In this document: positions 22,775 to 32,429 of the stretch, piece after piece | Position numbering within the stretch: position 1 is the stretch's first letter | Layout: each line of letters starts with the position of its first letter | Assembly (NCBI RefSeq): GCF_001411555.2 | Contig: NC_049903.1 | Span: 17,465,234 to 17,529,233, forward strand | DNA length: 64,000 nucleotides | Direction: 5' to 3' | DNA from: Juglans regia | Lineage: Eukaryota; Streptophyta; Magnoliopsida; Fagales; Juglandaceae | Notes under the pieces: model-generated | Told to the model about the DNA's origin: nothing | The model's input: the letters and a program-made list of their open reading frames with translations, nothing else | Database searches by the model: none | Made by a program: the position numbers and the translations under genes

Positions 22775-22815
22775 ACAGAACGTTCGAACGTACTTATTAT
22801 TACGTTCGAACGTTT
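22775..22815. repeat. Palindrome block C (two copies)
   Basis: Two exact copies of acgttcgaacgt, 26 bp apart (22779 and 22801), on the far side of the putative leader. Confidence 0.8.
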
Positions 22816-23060
22816 GTCAATTTAATTTCCAAAATTTTATCTATAATATATTATATTATAAATGTTTAAGTTATATATTAGGATGTTATATAATATTATT
22901 GACAATTAGATTATTGGTTTTTTTGTGAGTGCTTGTTATATTTATAAAGTTTAGCAATATGTTTATACATGTTGTTGTGATTTTATGCTTACTGTTGAAA
23001 TAATTGTGATTATTGTTTGTGAATAGTTTATGAGTTTATGGTGTTTATTGATGAATTAAT

Positions 23061-23411
23061 AAGTAACAATTTAATATATATTATTGATTTATATATATGG
23101 TATAGTTTATATATTATATACGTTGATGTTCTCATTTAAAGTATATTATGCTATCATACTATACAATGTAGTATATAGTTATAGATATATAAAATGTAGT
23201 ATATATATTATCCTATAAGTTAGTATATAATAAAGAATTTAATAAGTAACAATTTAATATAAATTATTGATTTATATATATGGTATAGTTTATATATTAT
23301 ATACGTTGATGTTCTCATTTAAAGTATATTATGCTATCATACTATACAATGTAGTATATAGTTATAGATATATAAAATGTAGTATATATATTATACTATA
23401 AGTTAGTATAG
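23061..23411. repeat. Two tandem copies of an AT-rich 183-bp unit
   Basis: aagtaacaatttaatat starts at 23061 and again at 23244. The two units are nearly identical for about 165 bp, including tatacgttgatgttctcat. They differ at only a few bases, so the duplication is recent. Confidence 0.85.
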
Positions 23412-23414
23412 TAG

Positions 23415-23880
23415 GAATCGTACGTTCGAACGTTTCAAGTTAACGTTCGAACGTTAAACTAAGAGACGACATTTTTTCCGCTCGATTAAGGTATCTGTGT
23501 GATTATTCAAACGTTCAGACGTTTATACTATACGTTCGAACACCAAATCTGTTAACGTTCGAACGTTAGTTAAATTAATGCGGGAGATTTTCCGCTCAAA
23601 TATGGTAACACTTTCATGAAATGTACGTTCGGACGTTTAAGTTAAATGTTCGAACGTTTATCTATAAATCTACGAACGTTCGAACGAAAAATTGTGATAC
23701 ATTCGAACATAAAATGAGGAAAGTGCGGGAACTTTCCCGCTAGATTTTATGTTATATCATAAGAAGGGTACGTTCGAACGTGTATTGTAAATGTCCGAAC
23801 GTTCTGGGCGGGAATAATTTTAGAATATAACGTTCGGACGTAAAACTTAAACGTTCGAACGTTTAAACTAATAATTTTAG
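23415..23880. repeat. Palindrome block D, with interspersed GCGGGA/TTTCCCGC motifs
   Basis: About 14 palindrome copies (for example 23421, 23442, 23553, 23769, 23849). Between them are four GCGGGAA- or TTCCGC-type motifs: 23476, 23579-23595, 23725-23740 (gcgggaactttcccgc) and 23807. The motifs resemble plant E2F sites, but this is only a look-alike. Confidence 0.75.
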
Positions 23881-23890
23881 AACTTAATCA

Positions 23891-23936
23891 GTACGCGCAC
23901 GGGAGGAAGCGCATCATTTCTTCTTCTCCCGTGCGC
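23891..23936. repeat. GC-rich inverted repeat
   Basis: cgcgcacgggag is followed, after about 20 bases, by its complement ctcccgtgcgcg, giving a stem of 12 bp. It sits between palindrome block D and the GA repeat. Confidence 0.7.
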
Positions 23937-23957
23937 GCAACAGAAAGAGAGGGTCCT

Positions 23958-23960
<3 letters not shown>

Positions 23961-24000
<40 letters not shown>

Positions 24001-24062
24001 GAGAGAGAGAGAGAGAGAGAGTTAGAGTTAGAGAGAGTTGAGTTAGAGAGTGAGAGAGAGTT
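23961..24062. repeat. (GA)n microsatellite
   Basis: Long GA runs with a few breaks (gtta, tga), over about 100 bp. Confidence 0.95.
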
Positions 24063-24530
24063 GAGTTTTGGTAAGAAAATATTTTTATTTCTTGTCTTTA
24101 TTTAAATTTTATGATATTTATAGAATGTGTTTTTGTTATAGAATATTTTTAATAAGTTAGTGTTGTATTTTTTTGAAGGATTGCTTGTTTTGGGAAGTTT
24201 GAAGATTTTGATTTGTAAGAGGATATTGTGAGTGCTAGGTATATTTCTAAACTTTATCAATATGTTGTTGTGATTTGATGCTTACTCTTTATCATATTGT
24301 GATTATTGTTTGTATAGTTTGTAAGTTATTTTAAATATGTTGTGATATAAATTTGAAATATTGTGTTTATTATTATAAATATATTGTCATTAGGCTTTGT
24401 TAATACATGTTTATTGCTTACTCAAGTTTAGAAATATGTTAATACATGTGGCATGTTATTTTGTGAATATATTGTGAGTTATTGTGAATATGTTGTGATA
24501 TGGATTTGAAAAATTGTGATAATAATATTT

Positions 24531-24862
24531 GAAATTAAGTAATAACAAATAAAAGTAACTCTTTAAGAATTATAATAATTAAAATTATGGTATAACCATT
24601 GAAATTTAAGTATGATAATTAAATATTTATAATAATATTTGAAATTAAGTAATAACAAGCATAAAAGTAACTCTTTAAGAATTATAATAATTAAAATTAT
24701 AGTATAACCTTTGAAATTTAAGTATGATAATTAAATATTTATAATAATATTTGAAATTAAGTAATAATAAGCATAAAAGTAACTCTTTAAGAATTATAAT
24801 AATTAAAATTATAGTATAACCTTTGAAATTAAGTATGATAATTAAAATTATACTTTAAGAAT
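24531..24862. repeat. Three tandem copies of an AT-rich 110-112-bp unit
   Basis: gaaattaagtaata recurs at 24531, 24641 and 24753, with nearly the same text in each copy (taactctttaagaattataa). The copies differ by single bases and short indels. Confidence 0.85.
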
Positions 24863-24867
24863 AATGA

Positions 24868-25047
24868 TCTTGTACACAACGAGGGAATATGATCTTGAAG
24901 AAATGTTGGAATTTCAATTTAATTGCTTGACTGTTATAGTCTCTTCGGCCTTGAGAGTTGTCAAGGTCGGACAGTTTGTGACGGTTAAATAATTAGACTA
25001 AAATTTAAACATTTCTTCAAGATCATTCTCCCTCGTTGTGTACAAGA
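24868..25047. repeat. Long hairpin with 40-bp arms
   Basis: The left arm 24868-24907 (tcttgtacacaacgaggg...) and right arm 25008-25047 are reverse complements at 38 of 40 positions. The 100-bp loop also pairs weakly close to the arms. The region lies upstream of the tnpD-like start. It could give a foldback RNA or be a small foldback element. No open frame is present. Confidence 0.85.
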
Positions 25048-25206
25048 CACGAAACGTAGGGTCACATAATCTTCCATCCCTCTTTAGTTTAACAATATAA
25101 CACTACTTGAAGGTGACATTGTTAATTTAAACAACATGGAGATATTGTTGTATGATTTTTTGCTAGATGCGTGTGACATTGCATAAATACCCTTAAACCC
25201 GTTTGG

Positions 25207-25241
25207 GAATCAGTGTACATTTATGTGTCCACTGATTCCTG
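25207..25241. repeat. Short hairpin ahead of the tnpD-like gene
   Basis: ggaatcagtgtac and gtccactgattcc pair around a small loop, with one mismatch. The hairpin may lie in the 5' leader of the downstream transposase gene. Confidence 0.7.
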
Positions 25242-25587
25242 AATTGTCCAGTGTGGACAGTTTGGGATTATATTATCTGTATTACACATTTTTGTTACTC
25301 GCTACTTTCCACGTTTAATATGAAGTTTCGGTATCTTCTTCTACTGTTCTTCGGGTATACTGTTCGTAGGGTCACAATCCCGATATTTGAACATGTATAC
25401 TTGGAGAATTATGGAGAGGTGCTGCCGGAATTTCTACTAACGTGGAAATTAGTAGAGTGACGAGATTTGTGTAATATGGAGAATATAATCTCGAATGGGA
25501 TAGGACCAACTACCTTATCAAAAAAGTAATGAGAATTGGAGCATGACATGCATGTGAATTTTCAATGTACGTGTTATTAATATATAG

Positions 25588-25799
25588 ATGTTTTTAGAAA
25601 TGGACAAAAATTGGATGCGTCTAGACGATAGACTTGGAAAGGATTACGTACCCTATGCATGTGGAGTAAGAACTTTCATTGATTTTGCACGGGCCTCTGC
25701 TGATAGTCGTGGTTACATTAAGTGTCCATGTCGAGGGTGTAAAAATTTGTGTGCGATAGGATTGGATGAAGTAGAGTGTCATATATTTGTGAACGGTAT
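25588..25799 (+). CDS. CACTA transposase N-terminus (Transposase-associated domain), cut by gap
   Basis: MDKNWMRLDDRLGKDYVPY from the ATG at 25600 is followed by VRTFIDFARASAD and YIKCPCRGCKN, with CPCRGC giving zinc-binding Cys. EVECHIFVNG ends the readable part. This is the N-terminal transposase-associated domain found in tnpD-type CACTA proteins. An upstream in-frame ATG (25588) exists, but the MDK start fits the family better. The rest, including the transposase core, is lost at the 100-N gap, so whether the gene was intact is unknown. Confidence 0.8.
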
Positions 25800-25899
25800 N
25801 NNNNNNNNNNNNNNNNNNNNNNNNNNNNNNNNNNNNNNNNNNNNNNNNNNNNNNNNNNNNNNNNNNNNNNNNNNNNNNNNNNNNNNNNNNNNNNNNNNN
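25800..25899. other. Assembly gap (100 N)
   Basis: Exactly 100 Ns, the usual placeholder for a gap of unknown size. Sequence to the right may not be directly joined to the left. Confidence 0.99.
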
Positions 25900-25968
25900 A
25901 TTCGTAGAACACTGTTTCTTAACTCGGAATGCAAAACAATGGATGCTTGGTCGCAAGGGTCCTCAACA

Positions 25969-26581
25969 GGGTTGGGAGTGGAACTGTCTTTGTTGAGAAG
26001 CAGGTTGTTGCTTCCGGACTTCGACCTGCGTTGATGGATGCTTGGTTGTAAGGGTCCTCAACAGGGTCACTAGCTGGAAAGTTCTTTTAAGATGGGAGAG
26101 AGCTTTGAGGTTAACTATACTTGCAGGAAAAAAACAATAGATGTTGACATGGGAATGAATTCTCCATGTGCACCCCCTGCATCCTTTACTAGTCTTGTTG
26201 AGAATGGTGAAATGAGAGTACTTGTTTGTGTTGATATCAGTTAAACATATGTGGCCTCCACAGCAACCGCTACACACCGTTGCTATCCTTTTAGCATTCC
26301 ACAATATTGATCTTATAGTCAGCTTTCTGTTTTAGGAAGTTAGTTTGTCCCGTCTAATGAATAACAGCTATATCAATCTTACACCATCTTCCTGCCTTGA
26401 TTGGCTTTTTGGTCTATCTTGCCCTTCTTTACAATGTGCTTATCTCACTTGTTTACAGCTCTAATCGGCTGCTTTGTAGCGCTCCTTGAAATGAAATGGT
26501 TCGGCTCCCTAGGCCTTAATTCTTCACTGCAATGGGTTAGTCCAAGTCTGCCAGAATTACTGATTAGCGAACGATTTATTA
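25969..26581 (-). repeat. Duplicated unit A
   Basis: Shares long identical stretches with unit B (26667-27310), including gtggaactgtctttgttgag, gcttggttgtaagggtcctc and aatgaattctccatgtgcac. The same family also occurs inverted at 8930-9310. The best frames cover about 30-60 codons only, and no domain is recognised. An acttgcag before one open block looks like a splice acceptor, so this may be exon DNA. Confidence 0.8.
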
Positions 26582-26666
26582 AAGCATAAAAGACTGATTT
26601 GGTATAAGGTGGTCAAAATAGAGCGGGAAGACCAAGTAAGAAGAAACAAACTTGATGTTGCTCGTA

Positions 26667-27310
26667 GGTTTGGGAGTGGAACTGTCTTTGTTGAGAAGCA
26701 GGTTGTTGCTTCGAGAATTCGACCTCCATTGATGGATGCTTGGTTGTAAGGGTCCTCAACAGGGTCACTAGCTAGAAAGTTCCTTTGAGTTGAGAGAGAG
26801 CTTCAAGATTAACCATGTTATATACTTGCAGGAAAAAACCATAGATGTTGACTTAGGAATGAATTCTCCATGTGCACCCCCCGCATCCTTTACGAGTCTT
26901 GTTGAGACTGCAGAAATGAGAGGACTTGTTTCTGTCGATATCAGTACAAAGTATGTGGCCTGCAAAACAACCACTACACACTGTTGCTATCCTTTTATCT
27001 TTCAAGACAACTTTTTGCTACACACTTGTTTCAAGACAGCTTTTTGTTTTAGGAAGTTAGTATATCCCGTCCTATGAATAACACCTATATCTATCTTACT
27101 CTATCTTCCTGCCTTGACTGGTTTTTTGGCCTATCTTGCCCTCCAGTTGCTATTAGTTCCATAAGTAAGGGGTTCGGCCCTTCTTTACAATGCACTTATC
27201 TCACTCGTTTTCAGCTCTTATAGGCTGCTTTGTAGCACTCCTTTCAAATGAAATGCTTTGGCTCCCAAGGCCTGAATTCTTCACTGCAATGTCTTAAGTC
27301 CAAGTCTGCT
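26667..27310 (-). repeat. Duplicated unit B
   Basis: The second, slightly longer copy of unit A. It carries an extra stretch (caagacaactttttgctaca) that may be a small local duplication, and a segment ggggttcggcccttctttac missing from unit A but present in the 8930-9310 copy. Units A and B therefore descend from the same source independently of that copy. Confidence 0.8.
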
Positions 27311-27435
27311 GCTATTTGAAATTTCATCGGATAAGTTTTGGTTGTTGTAGACCCCTCCAGCTCCACTGGCTAGTCTTTCTTGTTTCATTGATCTTCTCCC
27401 TCTCATTCTCTTTATTGAATGAGCCATGGATGGAA
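27311..27435. other. Short linker, nothing recognised
   Basis: Non-coding DNA between the duplicated unit and the minus-strand LINE tail. Confidence 0.4.
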
Positions 27436-27534
27436 TCGTTTGTTTTTTTGTAAGTAAAAAGAAAGTTATTAAACCACATAATTAGGCATTGCCCAATTAC
27501 AGAGAGTATACAAGAGAAAAAGCCTAATTACAAG

Positions 27535-28361
27535 CTAAGAAATTGAAAAGGCAACATAGAAATCATGAAAACAAGACCCACTTAATAGAATAGCTGATGC
27601 CCAAAGTAATAACGTATAAAAGAAAAAATTTGTAATCCCTCCCAATGAGTGTTCTCTATTTCCGAAACAACGGCCGTTGCTTTCATTCCAAATACACCAC
27701 CTAAGACATAGGGGAACCATCTTCCAAATAGCTGCAATTAGGCAGTAGATGCACCACCCTCCTAGGCATCACCTAGGCAAAATACCAATCCTATTAAAAA
27801 TCTCATCCCAAAGAACCTTTGCCCGCAATGGAGTAGATAATCCACAAATTCTCCATTTTTTTTAAACATGAAACACCAATCCATACTAATTAGACCACAC
27901 TTTCTAAAATTATCTGTAGTCAAAATATTTCCAAGAGATGCCGACCAACGGAAAAAAGAAACCTTGAGAGGCACTTTGTATCTCCAAATACACTTCCAAG
28001 GAACATCGTTAGGAGGTTGATACAACATAACCTTGTAAAATGATCTAATCGAAAATTACTTGTTCTTGGGATGAATCCAAAGAAACCTATCCTCCCCACC
28101 ACTCTCCACATTCAAGGCATATAATATTCTGTCAAAATCTGAGATGTCCCCCACCTTCAAGTCCTATATAGCTCTAATAAACCCCACATTCTACTATAAA
28201 GAGCCATTGGAGTTGTTCATATAATCTGCCATTGAAGCTCCCTTATCAAATGCAATACTAAAAAGAGAAGGGAAAACATTCTTTAGGGCTATGTCCCCAT
28301 GCCAAATATCATGTCAAAATCTAATCTGAGGTACCCCACCCACCACAAATATGAAATTGCT

Positions 28362-28392
<31 letters not shown>

Positions 28393-28560
28393 AAAAGAAA
28401 AAAAAAATCCATTCCGAATAAGTTTCCACACTCCCATGCCATGCACACCTCTTAGTACATTTGAACACCACTCTTCCCAAATACTCCCATATTTGGCATC
28501 AACGACATTCCTCCAAAGGGCTTCCCCTTCTTGGTGTTACTGCCATAACCATTTCCCTAG
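27535..28560 (-). pseudogene. LINE zf-RVT region on minus strand
   Basis: Frames contain VPWKCIWRYKVPLKVSFFRWSASLGNILTTDNFRKCGL, with CMFKKNGEFVDYLLHCG after it: the zinc-binding region W-K-x-KVPLKVxFF...LHC. Ends with CLRWCIWNESNGRCF, the usual C-terminal block. The frame is interrupted. Confidence 0.75.
28367..28392 (+). repeat. C26 homopolymer
   Basis: A run of 26 C in the zf-RVT part of the minus-strand LINE (26 G in LINE sense). An expansion of this length is unusual; assembly or sequencing error is possible. Confidence 0.9.
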
Positions 28561-28821
28561 GAGTGTCTTAAAAATTTTTAGCTTTTGAACCCCTAAACCT
28601 CCACTAGAGAATGTGGTACGAACCTTACCTCACTTAAGTAAATGGAACTTATTCTCATCCCCCACACCATACCACCCCACAAGAGAGCATGAAAGATCTT
28701 CTCCATTCTATCAATCACCTCAGCAGGCAAAGTAAATAAAGATAGAAAATACATAGGAAGGTTAGATAAAGTGCTCTTATTTAAGATAATTCTTCACCCT
28801 TTAGACAAATAAATTGTTTTT

Positions 28822-31099
28822 CTCTCTGTACACCTTGCGATTCCCGTGGGTGAACATTGAAGCGAGAAACCCTAACTCAACCAACTCATCACCACCCCTC
28901 ACCCATCATCAATCAGAGTGTGATATCTCACCTTCGTCACAAACAAGCCCAGTGGGCCCTTGCGTTCTCGCTGAGGGCTATTTGGCATCGGTCCTTGTCG
29001 GCGAACTGGCTTTTTCGCTTCATCTCTGTCAAAGGTGTCGTACTGTTGCCGTGTACTTTCAACACCACCACAGTCTTGGATGACGGACTCCGGCGAGTTC
29101 GTTGTGAGGCATCCGACGTCGGTTCTTTGTCGGCGACTGGGAGTATTCTGTTTTTTTTTTTCTCGTTACTTCCTCCGGCGATCTACAACCTAAGTCGTTG
29201 CATTAGCCATCATTATAGATGTGTTTGACAAACATCGGCAACCCCATTGTGGGGCCTCTGACGTCGGTCATCCTCCAGCAACTAGAAGTTTTCGTTATCT
29301 CAGTTAAGGGGTTTCTATTTTTACCAACCTGGTGCGCCTTTGGGCTCTGTTTTTCCAACCTAATAACTCCAGCCACCTTCGCGCACTACTTTTACTCGGC
29401 AGAATGATGCATTTCAGCGTGGGATGTCCCTGCATCTGAAGTCAAAGGTTTGATCAGTATGGGTTAGCTGGTGCGCTTTTGGGTGGAATCAAAGGCTTTT
29501 GAGCTTTTGCCATAATCATGGAGATCATCATTAAAAATTGTGGAGAGGAGCAGAAGGGTGTGGAGATTTGTACTGATGGGTCGCTGTGGTCTAGAATGGC
29601 TAATGGCTACGATGGAAGCAGTATTACAAGCAGGGAAAATTTTGGATTTTACAAAATACTTGCGCGAAGGCAACAGAACATTCATGGCTCAAAGATGCTC
29701 CAACAGGCTTGGTAGGTTTCTAACTATCACGAATATGATGGAGGAGGTTGGCGGAGTGTTGTAGTCATTCCTTAAGGGTATGAAGGTCTGGGTTGGGAGA
29801 AATTTGCTACGGAATGACGTAGAGTTGTGGATTTGCTTCTTAATGATGGGTAAAAGAGGGAAAACCAAAAGAAGAATGAGAACATCAACTTGGAGGTGAA
29901 TCATAAAGACCCAAGTACATCCACGGTGGCGAGGCGATCATATACGGCAGCTCTGAAGATTGGTCATGATTCGGGGGTTCATAGTGAGGGGAATGATGTT
30001 AGTGGTTTGCAGATCATGCCTCAGAACCAGCCTGTCACGATGCATAATTCTTTAAAGGGGATGGAAACCCAACTTGTCGAATTGAAGGCAGCGATAGCTT
30101 TTTTGTTTACGAAAATAGACCTGCTCTTAACTGGAGGCAACAGGGTTGTAAAGAACAAGACTAAGATAGGCCCAAATCCTTTAAACTCAGATAAAGGAAA
30201 ATGGAAAATCGGATTCGGCCCTGTTCCTATGACCAGATCTAGAAGAGTATGGCGGGTCAAAAGGAAGTCTGGGTTATTTGAAGTGGGTTCTATGTCCAGT
30301 ATTGGCGTAGAGACATCTGTAATAGAATGTCGTTCGCCTCAGGTGACTTCTGTACCCGAAGAAACTATGGCTCCCTCGTCGAAGTTAAAGGAAAATGGTG
30401 TCATACCATTGGTGAAGAGACCCACTGAAGTTGCACATAAAGGGTCACTAGAGGTGAAGGGACTTGATGTCATACCGTTGGAGAGAACCAATGGAGTTGC
30501 TGAGGAGGTACAGGATTTGAATATGGATTTGGTGTTGGTGCCTTGTGTAAAGGAATGCCTAGAGTTGGGAATGCAGCTGGATACTGTGTCTGGGGATATT
30601 GTGGCTCCCTTGGTCTCTCTTCCTCCAATAGCAGATTGGATTTTGCCTAAAGTTAACGAGATTCAACAGTTCGTGGGAATTTCACATGGAGGATGTGAAG
30701 ACCAATTTAAAGAACTAATTATTGCGATCGAGACAAGCCACACGCTTGAAACCAAATCAAGTTTCAAAAAAAGCTGGGAGTTACACCGTCTTTTTTCAGC
30801 AATCAACTACGACGCTAAGGGTGGTAGCTCAACTAGAGGGAAGTTTAAAGGGAGGGCCTTGTGAAGACGGGAAACAAGGGGTTGGGGTGGGGTGGGGTTT
30901 TTGGGCAGAGTTTTAGTTCTAAGGGAAGCAAGGGGTTGGGGTCGGGCTTAGTATATTTTGGGTTGTTTTTCACGGGCTTTTTGGGTTATTAGGGGTTTTC
31001 TATTATTGGCAAGGTGTTCTTTTGTATTCATCAGTGTACATGGTTACTCCTTTTAATATATATATATATATATATATAATATTTTTACTTATAAAAAAA
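28822..31099 (+). mobile_element. LINE-like element with ORF1-type protein only (copy 2), inserted in a LINE
   Basis: Flanked by aaattgttttt (28811-28821) and aaatcgttttt (31100-31110), an 11-bp duplication with one mismatch, and ending in A-rich sequence. Has the same 3' end as copy 1 at 6674-8772 (tatataatatttttactt) and a similar C-terminal phrase (INYDAKGGSSTRG against INYNAKGGSSSRG). Opens with a 600-bp CT/GC-rich leader. No RT or endonuclease. Confidence 0.75.
29890..30864 (+). CDS. Protein of LINE-like element, 324-codon open frame (start uncertain)
   Basis: A long open frame in element copy 2. It is basic and hydrophilic, with no hydrophobic core. A segment (VVKNKTKIGPNPLNSDKGKW) is followed by GPVPMTRSRRVWRVKRKSG and the C-terminal KGGSSTRGKFKGRAL, which resembles an RNA-binding tail. 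A piece upstream (29540-29764), LGRFLTITNMMEEVGG, aligns to copy 1's GRFLQLSKFWNKR, so the real start lies upstream and the frame is broken. Function is inferred as ORF1-like only by position. Confidence 0.4.
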   Translation: MEVNHKDPSTSTVARRSYTAALKIGHDSGVHSEGNDVSGLQIMPQNQPVTMHNSLKGMETQLVELKAAIAFLFTKIDLLLTGGNRVVKNKTKIGPNPLNSDKGKWKIGFGPVPMTRSRRVWRVKRKSGLFEVGSMSSIGVETSVIECRSPQVTSVPEETMAPSSKLKENGVIPLVKRPTEVAHKGSLEVKGLDVIPLERTNGVAEEVQDLNMDLVLVPCVKECLELGMQLDTVSGDIVAPLVSLPPIADWILPKVNEIQQFVGISHGGCEDQFKELIIAIETSHTLETKSSFKKSWELHRLFSAINYDAKGGSSTRGKFKGRAL

Positions 31100-31140
31100 A
31101 AATCGTTTTTGATCCTGCAAATCTCCTCTCTATTTTTTCA

Positions 31141-32093
31141 CTAATAAAAAAAAATCTTCTTTATTTTTTCAATAACACCATCCCACATTGCCTTTGTCTT
31201 ATAAAGAGCCCCCAAGGAGAGACCAAAATACTTCATGGGCAAAGATGACACCTTACAATCCAAAATATTAGCCAAGTCCGCTTGCACGAAAGCAACATGT
31301 ACCATTCCTGACTTCCTCAAATTCACCTTTAGGTCTAAAACAGTTTCAAAAGAAAACAAAAGGGCCAACAACGAATGATTCTGTTCAAGATCTGGCTCAC
31401 AAAAAATTTAAGTGTCCTCAGCAAAGAGGAGATGTGAGAAATTTACACTACCATTCAAAGATCCACCCATCAAAAAGCTAGAAAGAAAACACCCATCTAC
31501 CACCACCTCCAACATTCTACTCATGACATCCATTCATCAAAACAAATAGGAAAGGAGACAAAGGATCCCCTTGTCTCAAACCATGAGAGCTGTTAAAAAA
31601 CCCTTAGGGATGCCGTTCACCAAAACCACAAATTTAGCAGTGGTAATACAATACTTCATCCACTTGCACCACCTCTCCCCGAAACCATTCCTTCTAAGTA
31701 AGTACACCAAAAAATCCCAATTAATGTGATCCAATTTGCAATTTGCAAAGAATACCAAGAACTCCAACTCTATTCTTCTTTCCAAGCATTCATTAGCAAT
31801 AAGAGCCGAATCTAGAATTTGTCTCCCCTTGGCAAATGCAATTTGTGACTTCAAAATTATCTATCCATAACCGCCCTCATCTAATTGGCAAGAATATTCG
31901 AAATGATCTTGTACACCCCACTCACAAGGCTAATGGGGCGAAAAGCCTTCACCACCATTGACCCGACTCTTTTAGGAATGATAAAAGTCATGTTAAGGCT
32001 TTTCTCAAATTTCATAAATGAGTGAAATTCAAGAAAGACCTTCATGACATCCTCCCTAATAATAATGTCCCAATAGGCATGAAAAAATGTCAT
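31141..32093 (-). pseudogene. LINE reverse transcriptase on minus strand
   Basis: Frames 32093-31881, 31854-31576 and 31371-31141 show FIIPKRVGSMVVKAFRPISLVSG, then [17 protein letters not shown] and a catalytic-side phrase LVNGIPKGF. GLRQGDPLSPFLFVLM appears near 31560, and LNLRKSGMVHV and SLPMKYFGLSLG near the end. Breaks lie between the frames. Matches other plant L1-type ORF2 proteins. Confidence 0.85.
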
Positions 32094-32239
32094 AGAAAAG
32101 CCATATGGACCAGAGCTTTATCTTTGTCCATCCCTCTTATCACATTAAGCACCTCATCCTTTTCAAAAATTCTCTCCACCAAGCAGCGCTAGACTGATCA
32201 ATCGTACCACAAAATAACTCATCAAGCTTAGGTCTCTAA

Positions 32240-32429
32240 GCTTGTTTGGATTCGCAAGTCATCTCAACTCATCTCAGCTCATCTCAATTCATCTCACTAC
32301 TATTCATTACTATTCAGCAACTTTAACTCACAAATCTCACTACTATTCACAACTCATCTCATTACTATTCACAATCTATCTCAACTCATCTCAGCTCATC
32401 TCAAGTCATCTTCGAATCCAAACATCTCC
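32240..32429. mobile_element. MITE, PIF/Harbinger-like, TAA target duplication
   Basis: Starts gcttgtttggattcg and ends with the complement of ggagatgtttggattcg. Flanked by TAA (32237-32239 and 32430-32432). The interior is made of catctcaactcatctc-type repeats. Sits in the minus-strand LINE. Confidence 0.8.

Larger units (their letters stand above)
20073..25799 (+). mobile_element. CACTA-like (En/Spm) DNA transposon region, incomplete
   Basis: The region opens with CACTACAACACAA, a dicot CACTA end. The pairs ttttagtgacag / cgtcactaaaa follow as the subterminal sequences. Within it lie an intact minus-strand Transposase_32-type ORF, blocks of a palindromic motif, and at 25600 the N-terminus of a tnpD-like transposase. 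The other end is not found, because an assembly gap starts at 25800. The tnpD-like gene could belong to a different element, so the outer limits are tentative. Confidence 0.6.

Noticed and set aside
20073..25799. Palindrome array as a CRISPR-like or centromeric repeat
   Set aside because: Spacers are irregular, the unit is 12 bp with variants, and this is plant nuclear DNA; a transposon-linked array fits better.
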